Source of the DNA: Mycobacterium sp. 236(2023)
GTDB taxonomy: Bacteria; Actinomycetota; Actinomycetes; Mycobacteriales; Mycobacteriaceae
Assembly (NCBI RefSeq): GCF_029623955.1
Contig: NZ_JARSBP010000002.1
Coordinates: 992,001 to 1,056,000 of the forward strand
Length of the DNA stretch: 64,000 nucleotides
Reading direction: 5' to 3'
A program made the translations under genes and the position numbers. The notes under the pieces were generated by a model that was not told where the DNA came from, made no database searches, and saw only the letters and a list, made by a program, of their open reading frames with translations. Below, one piece after another: positions 33,501-41,234 of the stretch (the stretch's first letter is position 1; every line of letters starts with the position of its first letter).

Positions 33501-36042
33501 GTTCACCGCCAACGCCGATGGCGATCTCAAGTGGGTCATCACCGCGACCGCTGAGCTGAACACCGTTCCCTCACGACGGCCCCGACATCACCCGTCGGTC
33601 GAGGAGGCGGTCACCTCCCTCGACGGCGCAGACTTCTATGCCCGCACCGAGGCTCTGGGATTCGACTACGGCGCCGCGTTCCGCCCGATCTGCGGCGTGA
33701 CCGCCGGGCACGACTGGGCAGTCGCCGAACTGAACATCCCGGCCACCCTCGTCGACGAGGTCGCCGACTATGACTTCCATCCCGCGCTGATCGACGGGGC
33801 CTTCCAAACCTTGTTCGGTGCACCGTTTCTCGGGCAGGAGGAGGGCAGCGACCCGTATCTGCCGACGCGCATCCGGCGGTGTGCGATCTACGGTCAGCCC
33901 GAACAACACATGACGGTGCGCGCCGATGTCGTGTCGGCCACCGCCGAGCGGATCGAATGCGACCTCGTCATCAGCGACCTGTCGGGCCGCGCGCTCGTCG
34001 CCATCGAGGGCTTCATCGTCCAATCGCTGGCCACCTCATCGCGAATGTCCTCGGAGCGGATCGACAAGGGGATCCTCGAAATCCACTGGTGCGCGATGGA
34101 CTACGCTTCCCACGACGAGCGCGAACCGTTCGCCGATAAGCGGTCCTGGCTGATCCTCGACGACGACTCCGGCATCGGCGCACTGCTGGCAGAGGAACTG
34201 CGCCGCTACGACCAGCGCGCCCGCACCGTACGCCACCACGCGGTGGATGTGCTGACGGTGGTGGACGACGGCTGGCTGATGAATCCGCAACGCCCCGAAC
34301 AGATGACACAGCTCATCACCGAACACCTCGACAACGAGCAGGACCTCGCGGGCATCATCAACTGTTGGCCGCTCGACATCGGAGGGCCCGTCCCAGGCCA
34401 CCATCTGGGTGCGTTCACCATGCTCCGGCTGGTCAAGACTCTCGCCGAGAACGACACCGTCAAACCCCTCATGTACGTCGTCACGTCGAACTCGCAGCCA
34501 ACCCCCGGCAGTGTGGTTCGCGACGTCGACCAAGCTGCCCTCTGGGGGCTGGGGAGGGTGATCGGACACCAGGAACTCGCCGAGTACTGGGGTGGCCTCA
34601 TCGACATCGAGACCTCGGACAACACCGCAGAGACCGTCGCCCGCATCCGCCGCCACGTTCTCGACGACGAGTCCGAGGACCAGATCGCGATCCGGTCGGC
34701 GACGACCTATGTCCCGCGGCTGCGCCCCTGCACCCGCCTGACCAAGCCGTTCCCCGCCAAGCTCGCCCCCGATGCCACCTACGTCGTGACGGGAGGCATG
34801 GGGGCGCTCGGCCGCATCGCCGCCACCTATCTCGCCGAACGGGGCGCCCAGCACCTGACGCTGCTGGGCAGGCGCCGATTTCCGCACCGCGATCAGTGGT
34901 CGGCCCTGCCCGACGACGACCCGCACCGTTCGACTGTCGACGCCATCCGCGCGATCGAGCAACTCGGCGCGACCGTCACGGTCCGTAGTCTCGACATCAC
35001 CGACGGCGGCCAGATCGACGCGTGGTTGGCCGACCACGAGCGGGAGGGCGGCAGACCCATCCGCGGCATCATCCACGCCGCAGGATCGGTCCACGACCAG
35101 CTTCTGGTGAACATGAGCGAAGACGACTACGCCTCGGTGGTCGGCCCGAAGATCACGGGAACCATGCTGTTGCACAAGGCGTTTGGCGACAATCTGGATT
35201 TCTTCGTCATGTTCGGGTCTGCGGGCTCGACGATAGCCTCGCCAGGTCAAGGCAATTACGCCGCCGCCAACGCCTTCCTGGACGCATTCGCCCATCACCG
35301 CAGGGCCCAGGGTCTGCCGGCGCTGACGATCGGCTGGGGACCATGGTCGGTCGGAATGGTCGAAGAACTCGGGTTGGAGAAGATGTATGCCCAGCGAGGC
35401 ATCGATCTGATCAGCCCCGCCGTCGGCGTGCGGATCCTCGACCGGCTGATCAACCAGGACGTCGCCGCCGTCGTCGCGATCAGTGCCGACTGGAACCGTG
35501 CGCGTCAGGCCGGCCTCGGCGCGCATCTGCCACTGATGTTCTCCGATCTGCAAAGTCCCGAACAGGATTTCGCCGGCGCGGACGACGGCGCTTCTGTGCT
35601 GACCATCCTGGCGTCCACGCCGGAGAGCGACCGGTTGGCGGTCGTCGGCGACCTCATCCGTAGCCTTGTGGCCACCGTCTTCGATTGCGGGGAGGACGAT
35701 TTCGCCTCGGATGCGCTGCTCGAAGACATCGGTCTGGATTCCATGATGGCGATGGAATTCCGGGTGCGGATCAACATGACCTTCTCGATCGATCTTCCGG
35801 TGCTGGAGATCCTCAAAGGCGTCAGCGTGAATTCGCTGTCCGAACGCATTCTGGCCGAGCTTAATTCGATCCACGGACACGCCGAGGCAACCGAGACAAC
35901 CGAAGTGGTCGAACCGGCTCCGGTTGGAGGCGACGACGATGCCGATCGGCTGATGGAGGGCCTGACAGAGGCAGAGCTTCTGGAGTTGCTCGGTGAACTG
36001 GAGCCCGACGCGGATAGCGGACCGGGGGAGGCGAATCGATGA
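30508..36042 (+). CDS. Type I polyketide synthase, KS-AT-DH-KR-ACP
   Basis: The 1844-residue single module. KS about 8-430 with Cys183 (DTACSSS), His318 (EAHGTGT) and His358 (NIGHLE). AT about 530-820 with Ser630 in GHSAGE; the specificity region reads YHTH (737-740), neither the malonyl HAFH nor methylmalonyl YASH form. DH about 905-1190 with His933 (HxxxGxxxxP) and Asp1096 (DGAFQ). KR about 1424-1640 with GGMGALG and Tyr1584; no A-type Trp. ACP with Ser1745 (GLDSMMAMEF). No ER, methyltransferase or thioesterase. A tail of about 60 acidic residues ends in an amphipathic LTEAELLELLGEL helix. The size and domains match iterative partially reducing synthases (6-MSAS-like). Product unknown. Confidence 0.93.
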   Translation: MSGEDGKHEALAIVGIGCRLPGDVRSARELWSLLCDGADATRDVPETRWHAARFHDPNTSKVGKIVTRRGGFLAEIDQFDPQFFGISPREAHSLDPQQRLLLQATWEALEDAGMPADRLAGTDVGVFVGGFTLDYQLLQNQGRTSRYRFKAHSATGMMMTMLANRISHAFDLRGPSMSVDTACSSSLVAVHLAAQSIWSGDCQLALVGGVNVMVGPNTAIAESKSGFLSPEGRSKAFDDSADGYARGEGAAVVVVKPLSDALRDGDDIYAQILGTAVTQDGHTDGITVPREDAQEGAIRTALGRARVEPDDVGYVEAHGTGTPLGDPIEIRALAAALTGGRNRTNPLVVGSVKTNIGHLEAGAGVAGLIKAALVAKHGYIPATVHFQTPTRHVSLTDLNIDISNRGRPFPECARRVVGVNSFGFGGTNAHVVLAEPPTPREESSSGSARATGPALLPISARSDDALAATARQLAGYLDSQPEVELTSLAYTLGLRRAHLSHRHTVIADSIDEVRQQLHALAEGGQIVTARAATDAPKLAFVCTGMGPQWWRMCRGLLEAFPVFADSIARTDRELARHADWSLLEELQRDEATTRMAETQIAQPANFAIQIALADLLAHYGITPDAVIGHSAGEVAAHHLAGLLSFEQAVEVIYHRSRLQQRTSGLGRMLAVGVDADALMSALTGDALAEIGRQVSVAAVNSPSAVTLAGDGDVLDDIARQLDAAGIFNRLLAGNVPYHTHFMETVKDDLLSAFDGLSSEQATLPLYSTVTGGRLDHYGAGAAYWWQNTRATVLFEPALRQMIDDGYTHFVELGPHPVLAASIFETAGQERVSVTATQRREHDDARTLLGCVGELHCSGHDIAWDAVNPTGDARLLKLPSYPWQTKRYWNDTQEATELLFYHPVHPLLGQEVSAVHPTWEAEVSAVLNPFLADHRVQGSVVVPGAVYIEMAHAAARETYGSNHSVNNLVLHRAVILDATCDPLLRTTLNEADGTLEFAAFTANADGDLKWVITATAELNTVPSRRPRHHPSVEEAVTSLDGADFYARTEALGFDYGAAFRPICGVTAGHDWAVAELNIPATLVDEVADYDFHPALIDGAFQTLFGAPFLGQEEGSDPYLPTRIRRCAIYGQPEQHMTVRADVVSATAERIECDLVISDLSGRALVAIEGFIVQSLATSSRMSSERIDKGILEIHWCAMDYASHDEREPFADKRSWLILDDDSGIGALLAEELRRYDQRARTVRHHAVDVLTVVDDGWLMNPQRPEQMTQLITEHLDNEQDLAGIINCWPLDIGGPVPGHHLGAFTMLRLVKTLAENDTVKPLMYVVTSNSQPTPGSVVRDVDQAALWGLGRVIGHQELAEYWGGLIDIETSDNTAETVARIRRHVLDDESEDQIAIRSATTYVPRLRPCTRLTKPFPAKLAPDATYVVTGGMGALGRIAATYLAERGAQHLTLLGRRRFPHRDQWSALPDDDPHRSTVDAIRAIEQLGATVTVRSLDITDGGQIDAWLADHEREGGRPIRGIIHAAGSVHDQLLVNMSEDDYASVVGPKITGTMLLHKAFGDNLDFFVMFGSAGSTIASPGQGNYAAANAFLDAFAHHRRAQGLPALTIGWGPWSVGMVEELGLEKMYAQRGIDLISPAVGVRILDRLINQDVAAVVAISADWNRARQAGLGAHLPLMFSDLQSPEQDFAGADDGASVLTILASTPESDRLAVVGDLIRSLVATVFDCGEDDFASDALLEDIGLDSMMAMEFRVRINMTFSIDLPVLEILKGVSVNSLSERILAELNSIHGHAEATETTEVVEPAPVGGDDDADRLMEGLTEAELLELLGELEPDADSGPGEANR

Positions 36043-36884
36043 CGCGCGAGACCCATGCCGTTCACGTGCGCGGCCTGTCCAAGAGCTACGGGCGGCGGCA
36101 AGCCGTACAGGAACTCGATCTCGACGTCGGCTTCGGTGAGGTGGTCGCGATTCTGGGGCCCAACGGTGCGGGCAAGTCGACGACCATCGAGATCCTCGAA
36201 GGGCACCGCCGCCGCGATGCGGGGCAGGTGAACGTTCTCGGCGACGACCCGGCGACTGCGGGACGCACCTGGCGCGCGAGGATCGGTGTCGTGCTTCAGG
36301 AGAGCAGTGACTTCGGGATGCTCACGGTGCTCGAGACGGTTCGGATGTTCGCGAAATGCTATGGAAAGGCCCGTGGCCCTGAGGAACTCCTCGAGCTCGT
36401 CGGTCTCCAATCCACCTCGGCGTCGAGGGTCAGGACGCTGTCGGGTGGGCAGCGCCGCCGCCTCGATGTCGCTCTCGGAATCATCGCCAAGCCAGAACTG
36501 CTGTTCCTGGATGAACCGACGACGGGTTTCGATCCGGAAGCGCGGCGGCAATTCTGGGATCTCATCCGGTTGCTGGCCGCCGACGGGACCACCATCGTGC
36601 TCACCACTCACTATCTGGAAGAGGCGGCGGCTCTGGCCGACCGGGTCGCGGTGATCGCCGACGGCCGGGTCGCAGCGGTCGACTCACCGGCCCGTCTGAC
36701 CGCACACGTCAACACGGCCGCGACCGTGCGGTGGGTGGAGGGTGGCATTCCGCGCTTCGAGGAGACCGACCATCCGACCGCATTGATTCGGCAGCGCTCC
36801 GCCGACGGATCGGAGCTGGCGGAGCTCACCGTCACGCGGCCCACCCTCGAAGACGCGTACCTGCAGTTGATCGGTCACGCATGA
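36039..36884 (+). CDS. ABC transporter ATP-binding protein
   Basis: A 281-residue ABC-2-type ATPase with Walker A GPNGAGKST, signature LSGGQRRRLDV, Walker B LLFLDEP and the switch histidine in TTHYLEEA. A C-terminal domain of about 60 residues follows. ATG overlaps the PKS stop by four bases and its own stop overlaps the permease start, so it is made together with both. It likely powers export of the polyketide product. Confidence 0.93.
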   Translation: MTRETHAVHVRGLSKSYGRRQAVQELDLDVGFGEVVAILGPNGAGKSTTIEILEGHRRRDAGQVNVLGDDPATAGRTWRARIGVVLQESSDFGMLTVLETVRMFAKCYGKARGPEELLELVGLQSTSASRVRTLSGGQRRRLDVALGIIAKPELLFLDEPTTGFDPEARRQFWDLIRLLAADGTTIVLTTHYLEEAAALADRVAVIADGRVAAVDSPARLTAHVNTAATVRWVEGGIPRFEETDHPTALIRQRSADGSELAELTVTRPTLEDAYLQLIGHA

Positions 36885-37741
36885 TGGCCGTCGATTCCAC
36901 ACCATCGGCCGAAACGTCGAAACACCGCGCCCGCAATCCAGATTCGGCGCTGCCCTCCGCCGTCCGCATCGGCTTCTCGCGCGTCGTGCCTGAGCTCAAG
37001 ATGTTCTACCGCCGGCCCGAACAGCTGGTCCTGACATTTTCGATGCCCGCCGTCATCTGCCTGCTTCTCGGATCGATCTTCACCGCCGAAGTTCCCGGCA
37101 CGCCAACCAGTACCGGCTCGGTCATCGCGGCAAGCATGCTTGCCTACGGAATTCTGTCGACGTCGTTCATCAACCTCGGCATCGGTATCGCCGCCGACCG
37201 GGAAACCGGTGCGCTGCGGCGTCTTCGGGGGACACCGGCCACTGCATCGTCGTACTTCATCGGCAAGATCATGCTGGTCGCCATCGCCAGCATCGCCGAG
37301 GCCGTCATCATTCTCGCGTTGGGTGTGATGGTCTTCGGCCTCCACCTGCCCACCGCGATGTCGGGATGGTTCACTCTCGTCTGGGTTTTCGTGCTGGGCA
37401 CCATCAGCTGCTCACTGTTGGGAATCCTCGTCAGCAACTACGCGAGCAATGCCGTATCGGCAGCCACGCTGACCAACGGGCCGGCCGTCGGGCTGCAGTT
37501 CGTGTCGGGCACCTACGTCCCGTTGATGGTGTTACCGACCTGGATGCTCACCATCGGCTCGATCTTTCCCGTCAAATGGATGGCACAGGGCTTCCGCTCG
37601 GTGCTGCTGCCGCCGCAGATGGTGTTCTTCGAACCCGCCGGCTCCTGGGAGCACGGCCGGATATTTCTGGTGTTGGCGGCGTGGAGCATCGGAGGTCTGC
37701 TGGCCTGTCTCTACGTGTTCCGCTGGTCGGACCGGGACTGA
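36881..37741 (+). CDS. ABC-2 type permease
   Basis: A 286-residue protein with six hydrophobic spans and the ABC-2 permease motif region (ADRETGALRRLRGTPATASSY). The first 45 residues are hydrophilic. Partner of the ATPase just upstream (ATGA overlap), forming a DrrAB/NodIJ-like exporter. The substrate is inferred from the operon. Confidence 0.9.
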   Translation: MMAVDSTPSAETSKHRARNPDSALPSAVRIGFSRVVPELKMFYRRPEQLVLTFSMPAVICLLLGSIFTAEVPGTPTSTGSVIAASMLAYGILSTSFINLGIGIAADRETGALRRLRGTPATASSYFIGKIMLVAIASIAEAVIILALGVMVFGLHLPTAMSGWFTLVWVFVLGTISCSLLGILVSNYASNAVSAATLTNGPAVGLQFVSGTYVPLMVLPTWMLTIGSIFPVKWMAQGFRSVLLPPQMVFFEPAGSWEHGRIFLVLAAWSIGGLLACLYVFRWSDRD

Positions 37742-37746
37742 CGCCG

Positions 37747-39099
37747 ATGCCCTCCCTGCTGTCGATCTCGGCCCATTTCTTTCTTCAGATCGTCGTCATC
37801 CTGGTGGCCTACCGGCTGCTGTGGCCGCTGTTCCGCCGGCTCGCCCAGGTACAGGTCGTCGCGATCATGGTGGCCGGGTTCCTGCTCGGGCCTTCGGGTT
37901 TGGGATGGATCTGGCCCAGTGGACAGCAGTGGCTGTTCCCGACCACGCTGACGATCGGATCCGAAACCATTCCGCACCCGAACCTGACCGTCATCTACGT
38001 CGTCGGTCAGCTCGGACTCGTGCTCTACATGTTCCTCGTCGGCGCGTCGTTCAAGCTGGAGATCCTCGGTGCGCATGTGCGGCAGGCCGGCGTCACGTCG
38101 GCGGCCGGGATCGGCGTTCCGCTCGTCATGGGCGGTCTCGTCGGATGGTGGATGGTGAGCGTCGGCGGATACTTCACTGACAAGGTCGTGCATTGGCAGG
38201 GTGGGCTTTTCGTCGCCGCCGCCGTGGCTATCACAGCGTTTCCGATGCTGGCGTGGATCATCACCGATTCCGGTCTCCTGAATACGCGGCTCGGGACGAT
38301 GGCGCTGTCGTGTGCCGCCATCGACGACGCTTGCTCGTGGGTTCTGCTCGCGACCGTGGTGGCCACGGCGAAGGGGAGTCTGTTCGGCGCGCTGCTCGCG
38401 GTCGGAGGAGGACTGGCCTACCTGCTGTTCATGCTGTTCGTCGGCCGCCCGCTGCTGGCCCGATTGCCGGCGTGGACGCCGCCTCGAGCCGAGGCCGAAC
38501 AGACCGGCGGCATACCGATCGCCCACCTCAGCGCCATACTCCTGGTGGTGCTGCTGGCGAGCTGGTTCACCGATGTGGTCGGAATCTATTCGGTGTTCGG
38601 TGCTTTCGTCGCCGGTACGGTGATGCCCCGAGGGCCACTGCTGGCCAAGATCCGCGAGCGGTTCGAGCCGCTGGTGGCCTACCTGCTACTGCCGGCGTTC
38701 TTCATCTACTCGGGTCTCAACACGCAGCTCAACCTCATCCTCGACCCCGCGACATTGACCATGGCGGCCATCGTGCTCGTCGTGTCGTTCGCCGCGAAAT
38801 TCGGTGCGATCGGGCTGGCGGCACGCTGGCAGGGAATGAGCTGGTATGAGGCCGGCTCGATGGGCGCGCTCGCCAATGCCCGTGGCTTGATGGAACTCAT
38901 CCTGCTCAACATCGGATTCGAGGCCGGGCTCATCTCCGGCAAGCTCTACACCGTGCTGGCACTCATGACAATCGTGACCACGCTCGTCGCCACTCCGCTT
39001 CAGCGACTGTTCGAGCGACGCCTTCGGCTGTCCGGTTCGACGTTCGGACCCGCCGGCGAGCAGCGCGGGGTCCACACGGGGCCGACACCTGCGGTCTGA
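37747..39099 (+). CDS. Cation:proton antiporter, CPA2 family
   Basis: The 450-residue protein has about 12-13 hydrophobic spans and the CPA2 (KefB/NapA-type) features: the tandem acidic pair in CAAIDDACSWVLLA and the late NARGLMELILLNIG segment. No C-terminal TrkA domain. It is five bases after the permease stop and is the last gene before a convergent TetR, so it seems part of the PKS operon. Antiporters of this type occur in polyketide clusters, where they may help pH or ion balance or product tolerance (inference). Confidence 0.88.
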   Translation: MPSLLSISAHFFLQIVVILVAYRLLWPLFRRLAQVQVVAIMVAGFLLGPSGLGWIWPSGQQWLFPTTLTIGSETIPHPNLTVIYVVGQLGLVLYMFLVGASFKLEILGAHVRQAGVTSAAGIGVPLVMGGLVGWWMVSVGGYFTDKVVHWQGGLFVAAAVAITAFPMLAWIITDSGLLNTRLGTMALSCAAIDDACSWVLLATVVATAKGSLFGALLAVGGGLAYLLFMLFVGRPLLARLPAWTPPRAEAEQTGGIPIAHLSAILLVVLLASWFTDVVGIYSVFGAFVAGTVMPRGPLLAKIRERFEPLVAYLLLPAFFIYSGLNTQLNLILDPATLTMAAIVLVVSFAAKFGAIGLAARWQGMSWYEAGSMGALANARGLMELILLNIGFEAGLISGKLYTVLALMTIVTTLVATPLQRLFERRLRLSGSTFGPAGEQRGVHTGPTPAV

Positions 39100-39102
39100 T
39101 TT

Positions 39103-39690
39103 CTACCCTGGCGGATCATTGGCAGACATCAGATGCTCGAACACGTAGTCCAGCGAACTCGTCAACGTGAGTTGTTCGTCCTCTGCCCAACGCCGCCATG
39201 CCAGATCGAGGGCGGCAAGAGCGGCGACTGTGATCGACCGGGCGGCGTCGATGGAACCGATGCGTTCAGCGACGACCGGGGTCAAGGCCTCCTCGTGGGC
39301 AAACCGCCGCTGCGCCATGCGGGTCCGCAATGAAATCGTCGTGGTGATCATCCTGAGCCGGGCGCGATCGAAATCGGACGACTCCTCCGCGTCGGCGAGC
39401 GCACTCTTGAATGCGCGCAGCATCAATTGCCAGGGCGACTCGCCGTCGACCACGGGCATCGACGCGAGGATGGCCGCGTAGTCGATCGACGACGCCTCTA
39501 TCGCCGCGAGGACGGCGTCTTCTTTCGAGCCGAAGTACCGGAAGAATGTGGCTCGCGAAATGCCGACTTCGGCGGCCGCTTCGTCGACGGTCACGGTGTC
39601 GAAGCCGCGCTGGGCGAACAGGTCGCTCATCGCTTGGGCGATCTCGGTACGCAAGGCCTGTCTGGCCCGTTCGCGGATTCCTGCGGCCAT
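39103..39690 (-). CDS. TetR family regulator, likely controls the divergent MFS pump
   Basis: A 195-residue TetR with the helix-turn-helix at about residues 30-55 (VTVDEAAAEVGISRATFFRYF). It is divergent from the MFS gene at 39805, with a dyad overlapping that gene's promoter. The DNA-binding sequence with FFRYF resembles regulators that bind TGATAC...-type dyads in mycobacteria. It ends three bases from the convergent antiporter gene. Confidence 0.88.
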   Translation of the reverse strand: MAAGIRERARQALRTEIAQAMSDLFAQRGFDTVTVDEAAAEVGISRATFFRYFGSKEDAVLAAIEASSIDYAAILASMPVVDGESPWQLMLRAFKSALADAEESSDFDRARLRMITTTISLRTRMAQRRFAHEEALTPVVAERIGSIDAARSITVAALAALDLAWRRWAEDEQLTLTSSLDYVFEHLMSANDPPG

Positions 39691-39746
39691 GCGCCCACCG
39701 TACCGCAGGTGAACTTCGATATCACCGAAGCAACACCAGATCGAAA

Positions 39747-39776
39747 TTGATACCGAGTCTCAGTCCGCGCTATGTT
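39747..39776 (+). promoter_or_regulatory. Promoter overlapped by a TetR dyad
   Basis: TTGATA (39747-39752), 18-bp spacer and TATGTT (39771-39776) make a good promoter for the MFS gene. TGATACCGAGTCTCA (39748-39762), a dyad with TGA/TCA and AC/GT arms around CGA, covers the -35 and spacer, the expected place for a repressor. Confidence 0.6.
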
Positions 39777-39804
39777 GGTCGGCATCACGAAGGAGGGCGC
39801 GCTG

Positions 39805-41226
39805 ATGGCTGTCACAAACCAGGTCGAGGCGGAGCTGGTGATGCGCCCGGCCCGAACCGGCGGGGTGGTGGCCGTGTTGGCCCTGGCCGGCATGTGCGCC
39901 TCGTTTACTCAGACCATTCTGATCCCGATCCAGGGCGAACTGCCGCAGCTCCTCAATGCGTCCAGTGGCGACACGGCATGGGTCATCACGATCACCCTGC
40001 TCGTCGCCGCGATCTGTACACCGATCTCGGGGAAGTTGGGCGACATGTACGGCAAGCGCCGTGTGGCCCTCTGCCTACTCGGGGTGCTGGCGTCGGGGTC
40101 GGTCGTCGCTGCACTCTCGCCGACTGTGGTTCCGTTGATCGTCGGCCGCGGCCTGCAGGGCATGGGGATGGGTGTCATTCCGCTCGGCATCGCGATCCTC
40201 CGCGACACGCTTCCCGCAGACCGGCTCGGCTCGGCGATCGCCTTGGTCAGTGCCACGCTGGGTGTCGGCGGAGCGTTGGGCCTTCCGATAAGTGCTTTGG
40301 TCACCGAGCATTTCGACTGGCACATGCTGTTCTGGTTGGCCGCAGGGCTCAGTGTGGCCACGTTCGCGCTGATGGCTTCGATCGTGCCCGAGAGCGCACT
40401 GAGGGCCGGCGGTCGGGTGGACGTCGTCGGCGTGGTCGGGCTGGCCGTCGGTTTGTCCGGTGTGCTGCTGGCCATCTCGCGGGGCAACGACTGGGGGTGG
40501 ACGTCGTCGCGCACCCTCGGACTGCTGATCGGCGGCATCCTCGTCCTGCTCGTCTGGGGCTGGCTGGAGTTGCGCATTCGCGAGCCGCTCGTCGACCTGC
40601 GCGTCAGCGCCAGCGGACCGGTGCTGCTGACGAATCTTGCCTCGATCGCCATGGGATTCGCATTGTTCTCGTCGCAGATCGCGTTTCCACAACTCCTCGA
40701 GCTGCCCACGGAGGCAGGGGGACTCGGCCGTTCGCTGCTGCAGGCCAGCGTCATCCTGATGCCTGCCGGGTTGGCGATGCTCGCGATGTCACCGGTCTCC
40801 GGTCGCCTCGAACGACGCTGGGGTCCCAAACCGCTTCTGGTCGCGGGGGCGGCGGTCATCGCCGCCGGTTACACCATCGCGGTGCTGTCGGACCTGCAGG
40901 TATGGCACATCCTGCTCATCAACGTGTTCATCGGCGTGGGCATCGGACTGGGCTATGCCGCGATGCCGACGCTGATCATCCGCGCAGTGCCGGAGTCCGA
41001 GACGGGTGCGGCCAACGGCCTCAACACGTTGATGCGGTCTTTGGGAACGGCCACGGCCGCGGCGGTGATCGCCGTGGTCCTCGCCCGGTCGACGGTCGAG
41101 GTCGGCGGCACGCCTGTCCCCAGCGCAGACGGCTTTCAGGTGGCCTTCTTCTTCGGCCTGGGAGCGGCGATACTGTGCACCGCCATCGCGGTGTTCATCC
41201 CAAAGCCGGAACCCCGAATCAGCTGA
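39805..41226 (+). CDS. MFS efflux transporter, DHA2 family
   Basis: A 473-residue protein with about 14 hydrophobic spans. The motif A loop is GKLGDMYGKRRVAL and RGLQGMGMGVIPLGIAILRD is the TM4 region typical of the EmrB/QacA group. The ATG at 39805 has AAGGAGGG six bases upstream, better than the in-frame start at 39772 which lies within the promoter. Divergent TetR control is likely. Drug or lipid export is inferred. Confidence 0.88.
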   Translation: MAVTNQVEAELVMRPARTGGVVAVLALAGMCASFTQTILIPIQGELPQLLNASSGDTAWVITITLLVAAICTPISGKLGDMYGKRRVALCLLGVLASGSVVAALSPTVVPLIVGRGLQGMGMGVIPLGIAILRDTLPADRLGSAIALVSATLGVGGALGLPISALVTEHFDWHMLFWLAAGLSVATFALMASIVPESALRAGGRVDVVGVVGLAVGLSGVLLAISRGNDWGWTSSRTLGLLIGGILVLLVWGWLELRIREPLVDLRVSASGPVLLTNLASIAMGFALFSSQIAFPQLLELPTEAGGLGRSLLQASVILMPAGLAMLAMSPVSGRLERRWGPKPLLVAGAAVIAAGYTIAVLSDLQVWHILLINVFIGVGIGLGYAAMPTLIIRAVPESETGAANGLNTLMRSLGTATAAAVIAVVLARSTVEVGGTPVPSADGFQVAFFFGLGAAILCTAIAVFIPKPEPRIS

Positions 41227-41234
41227 GCGTCGTG

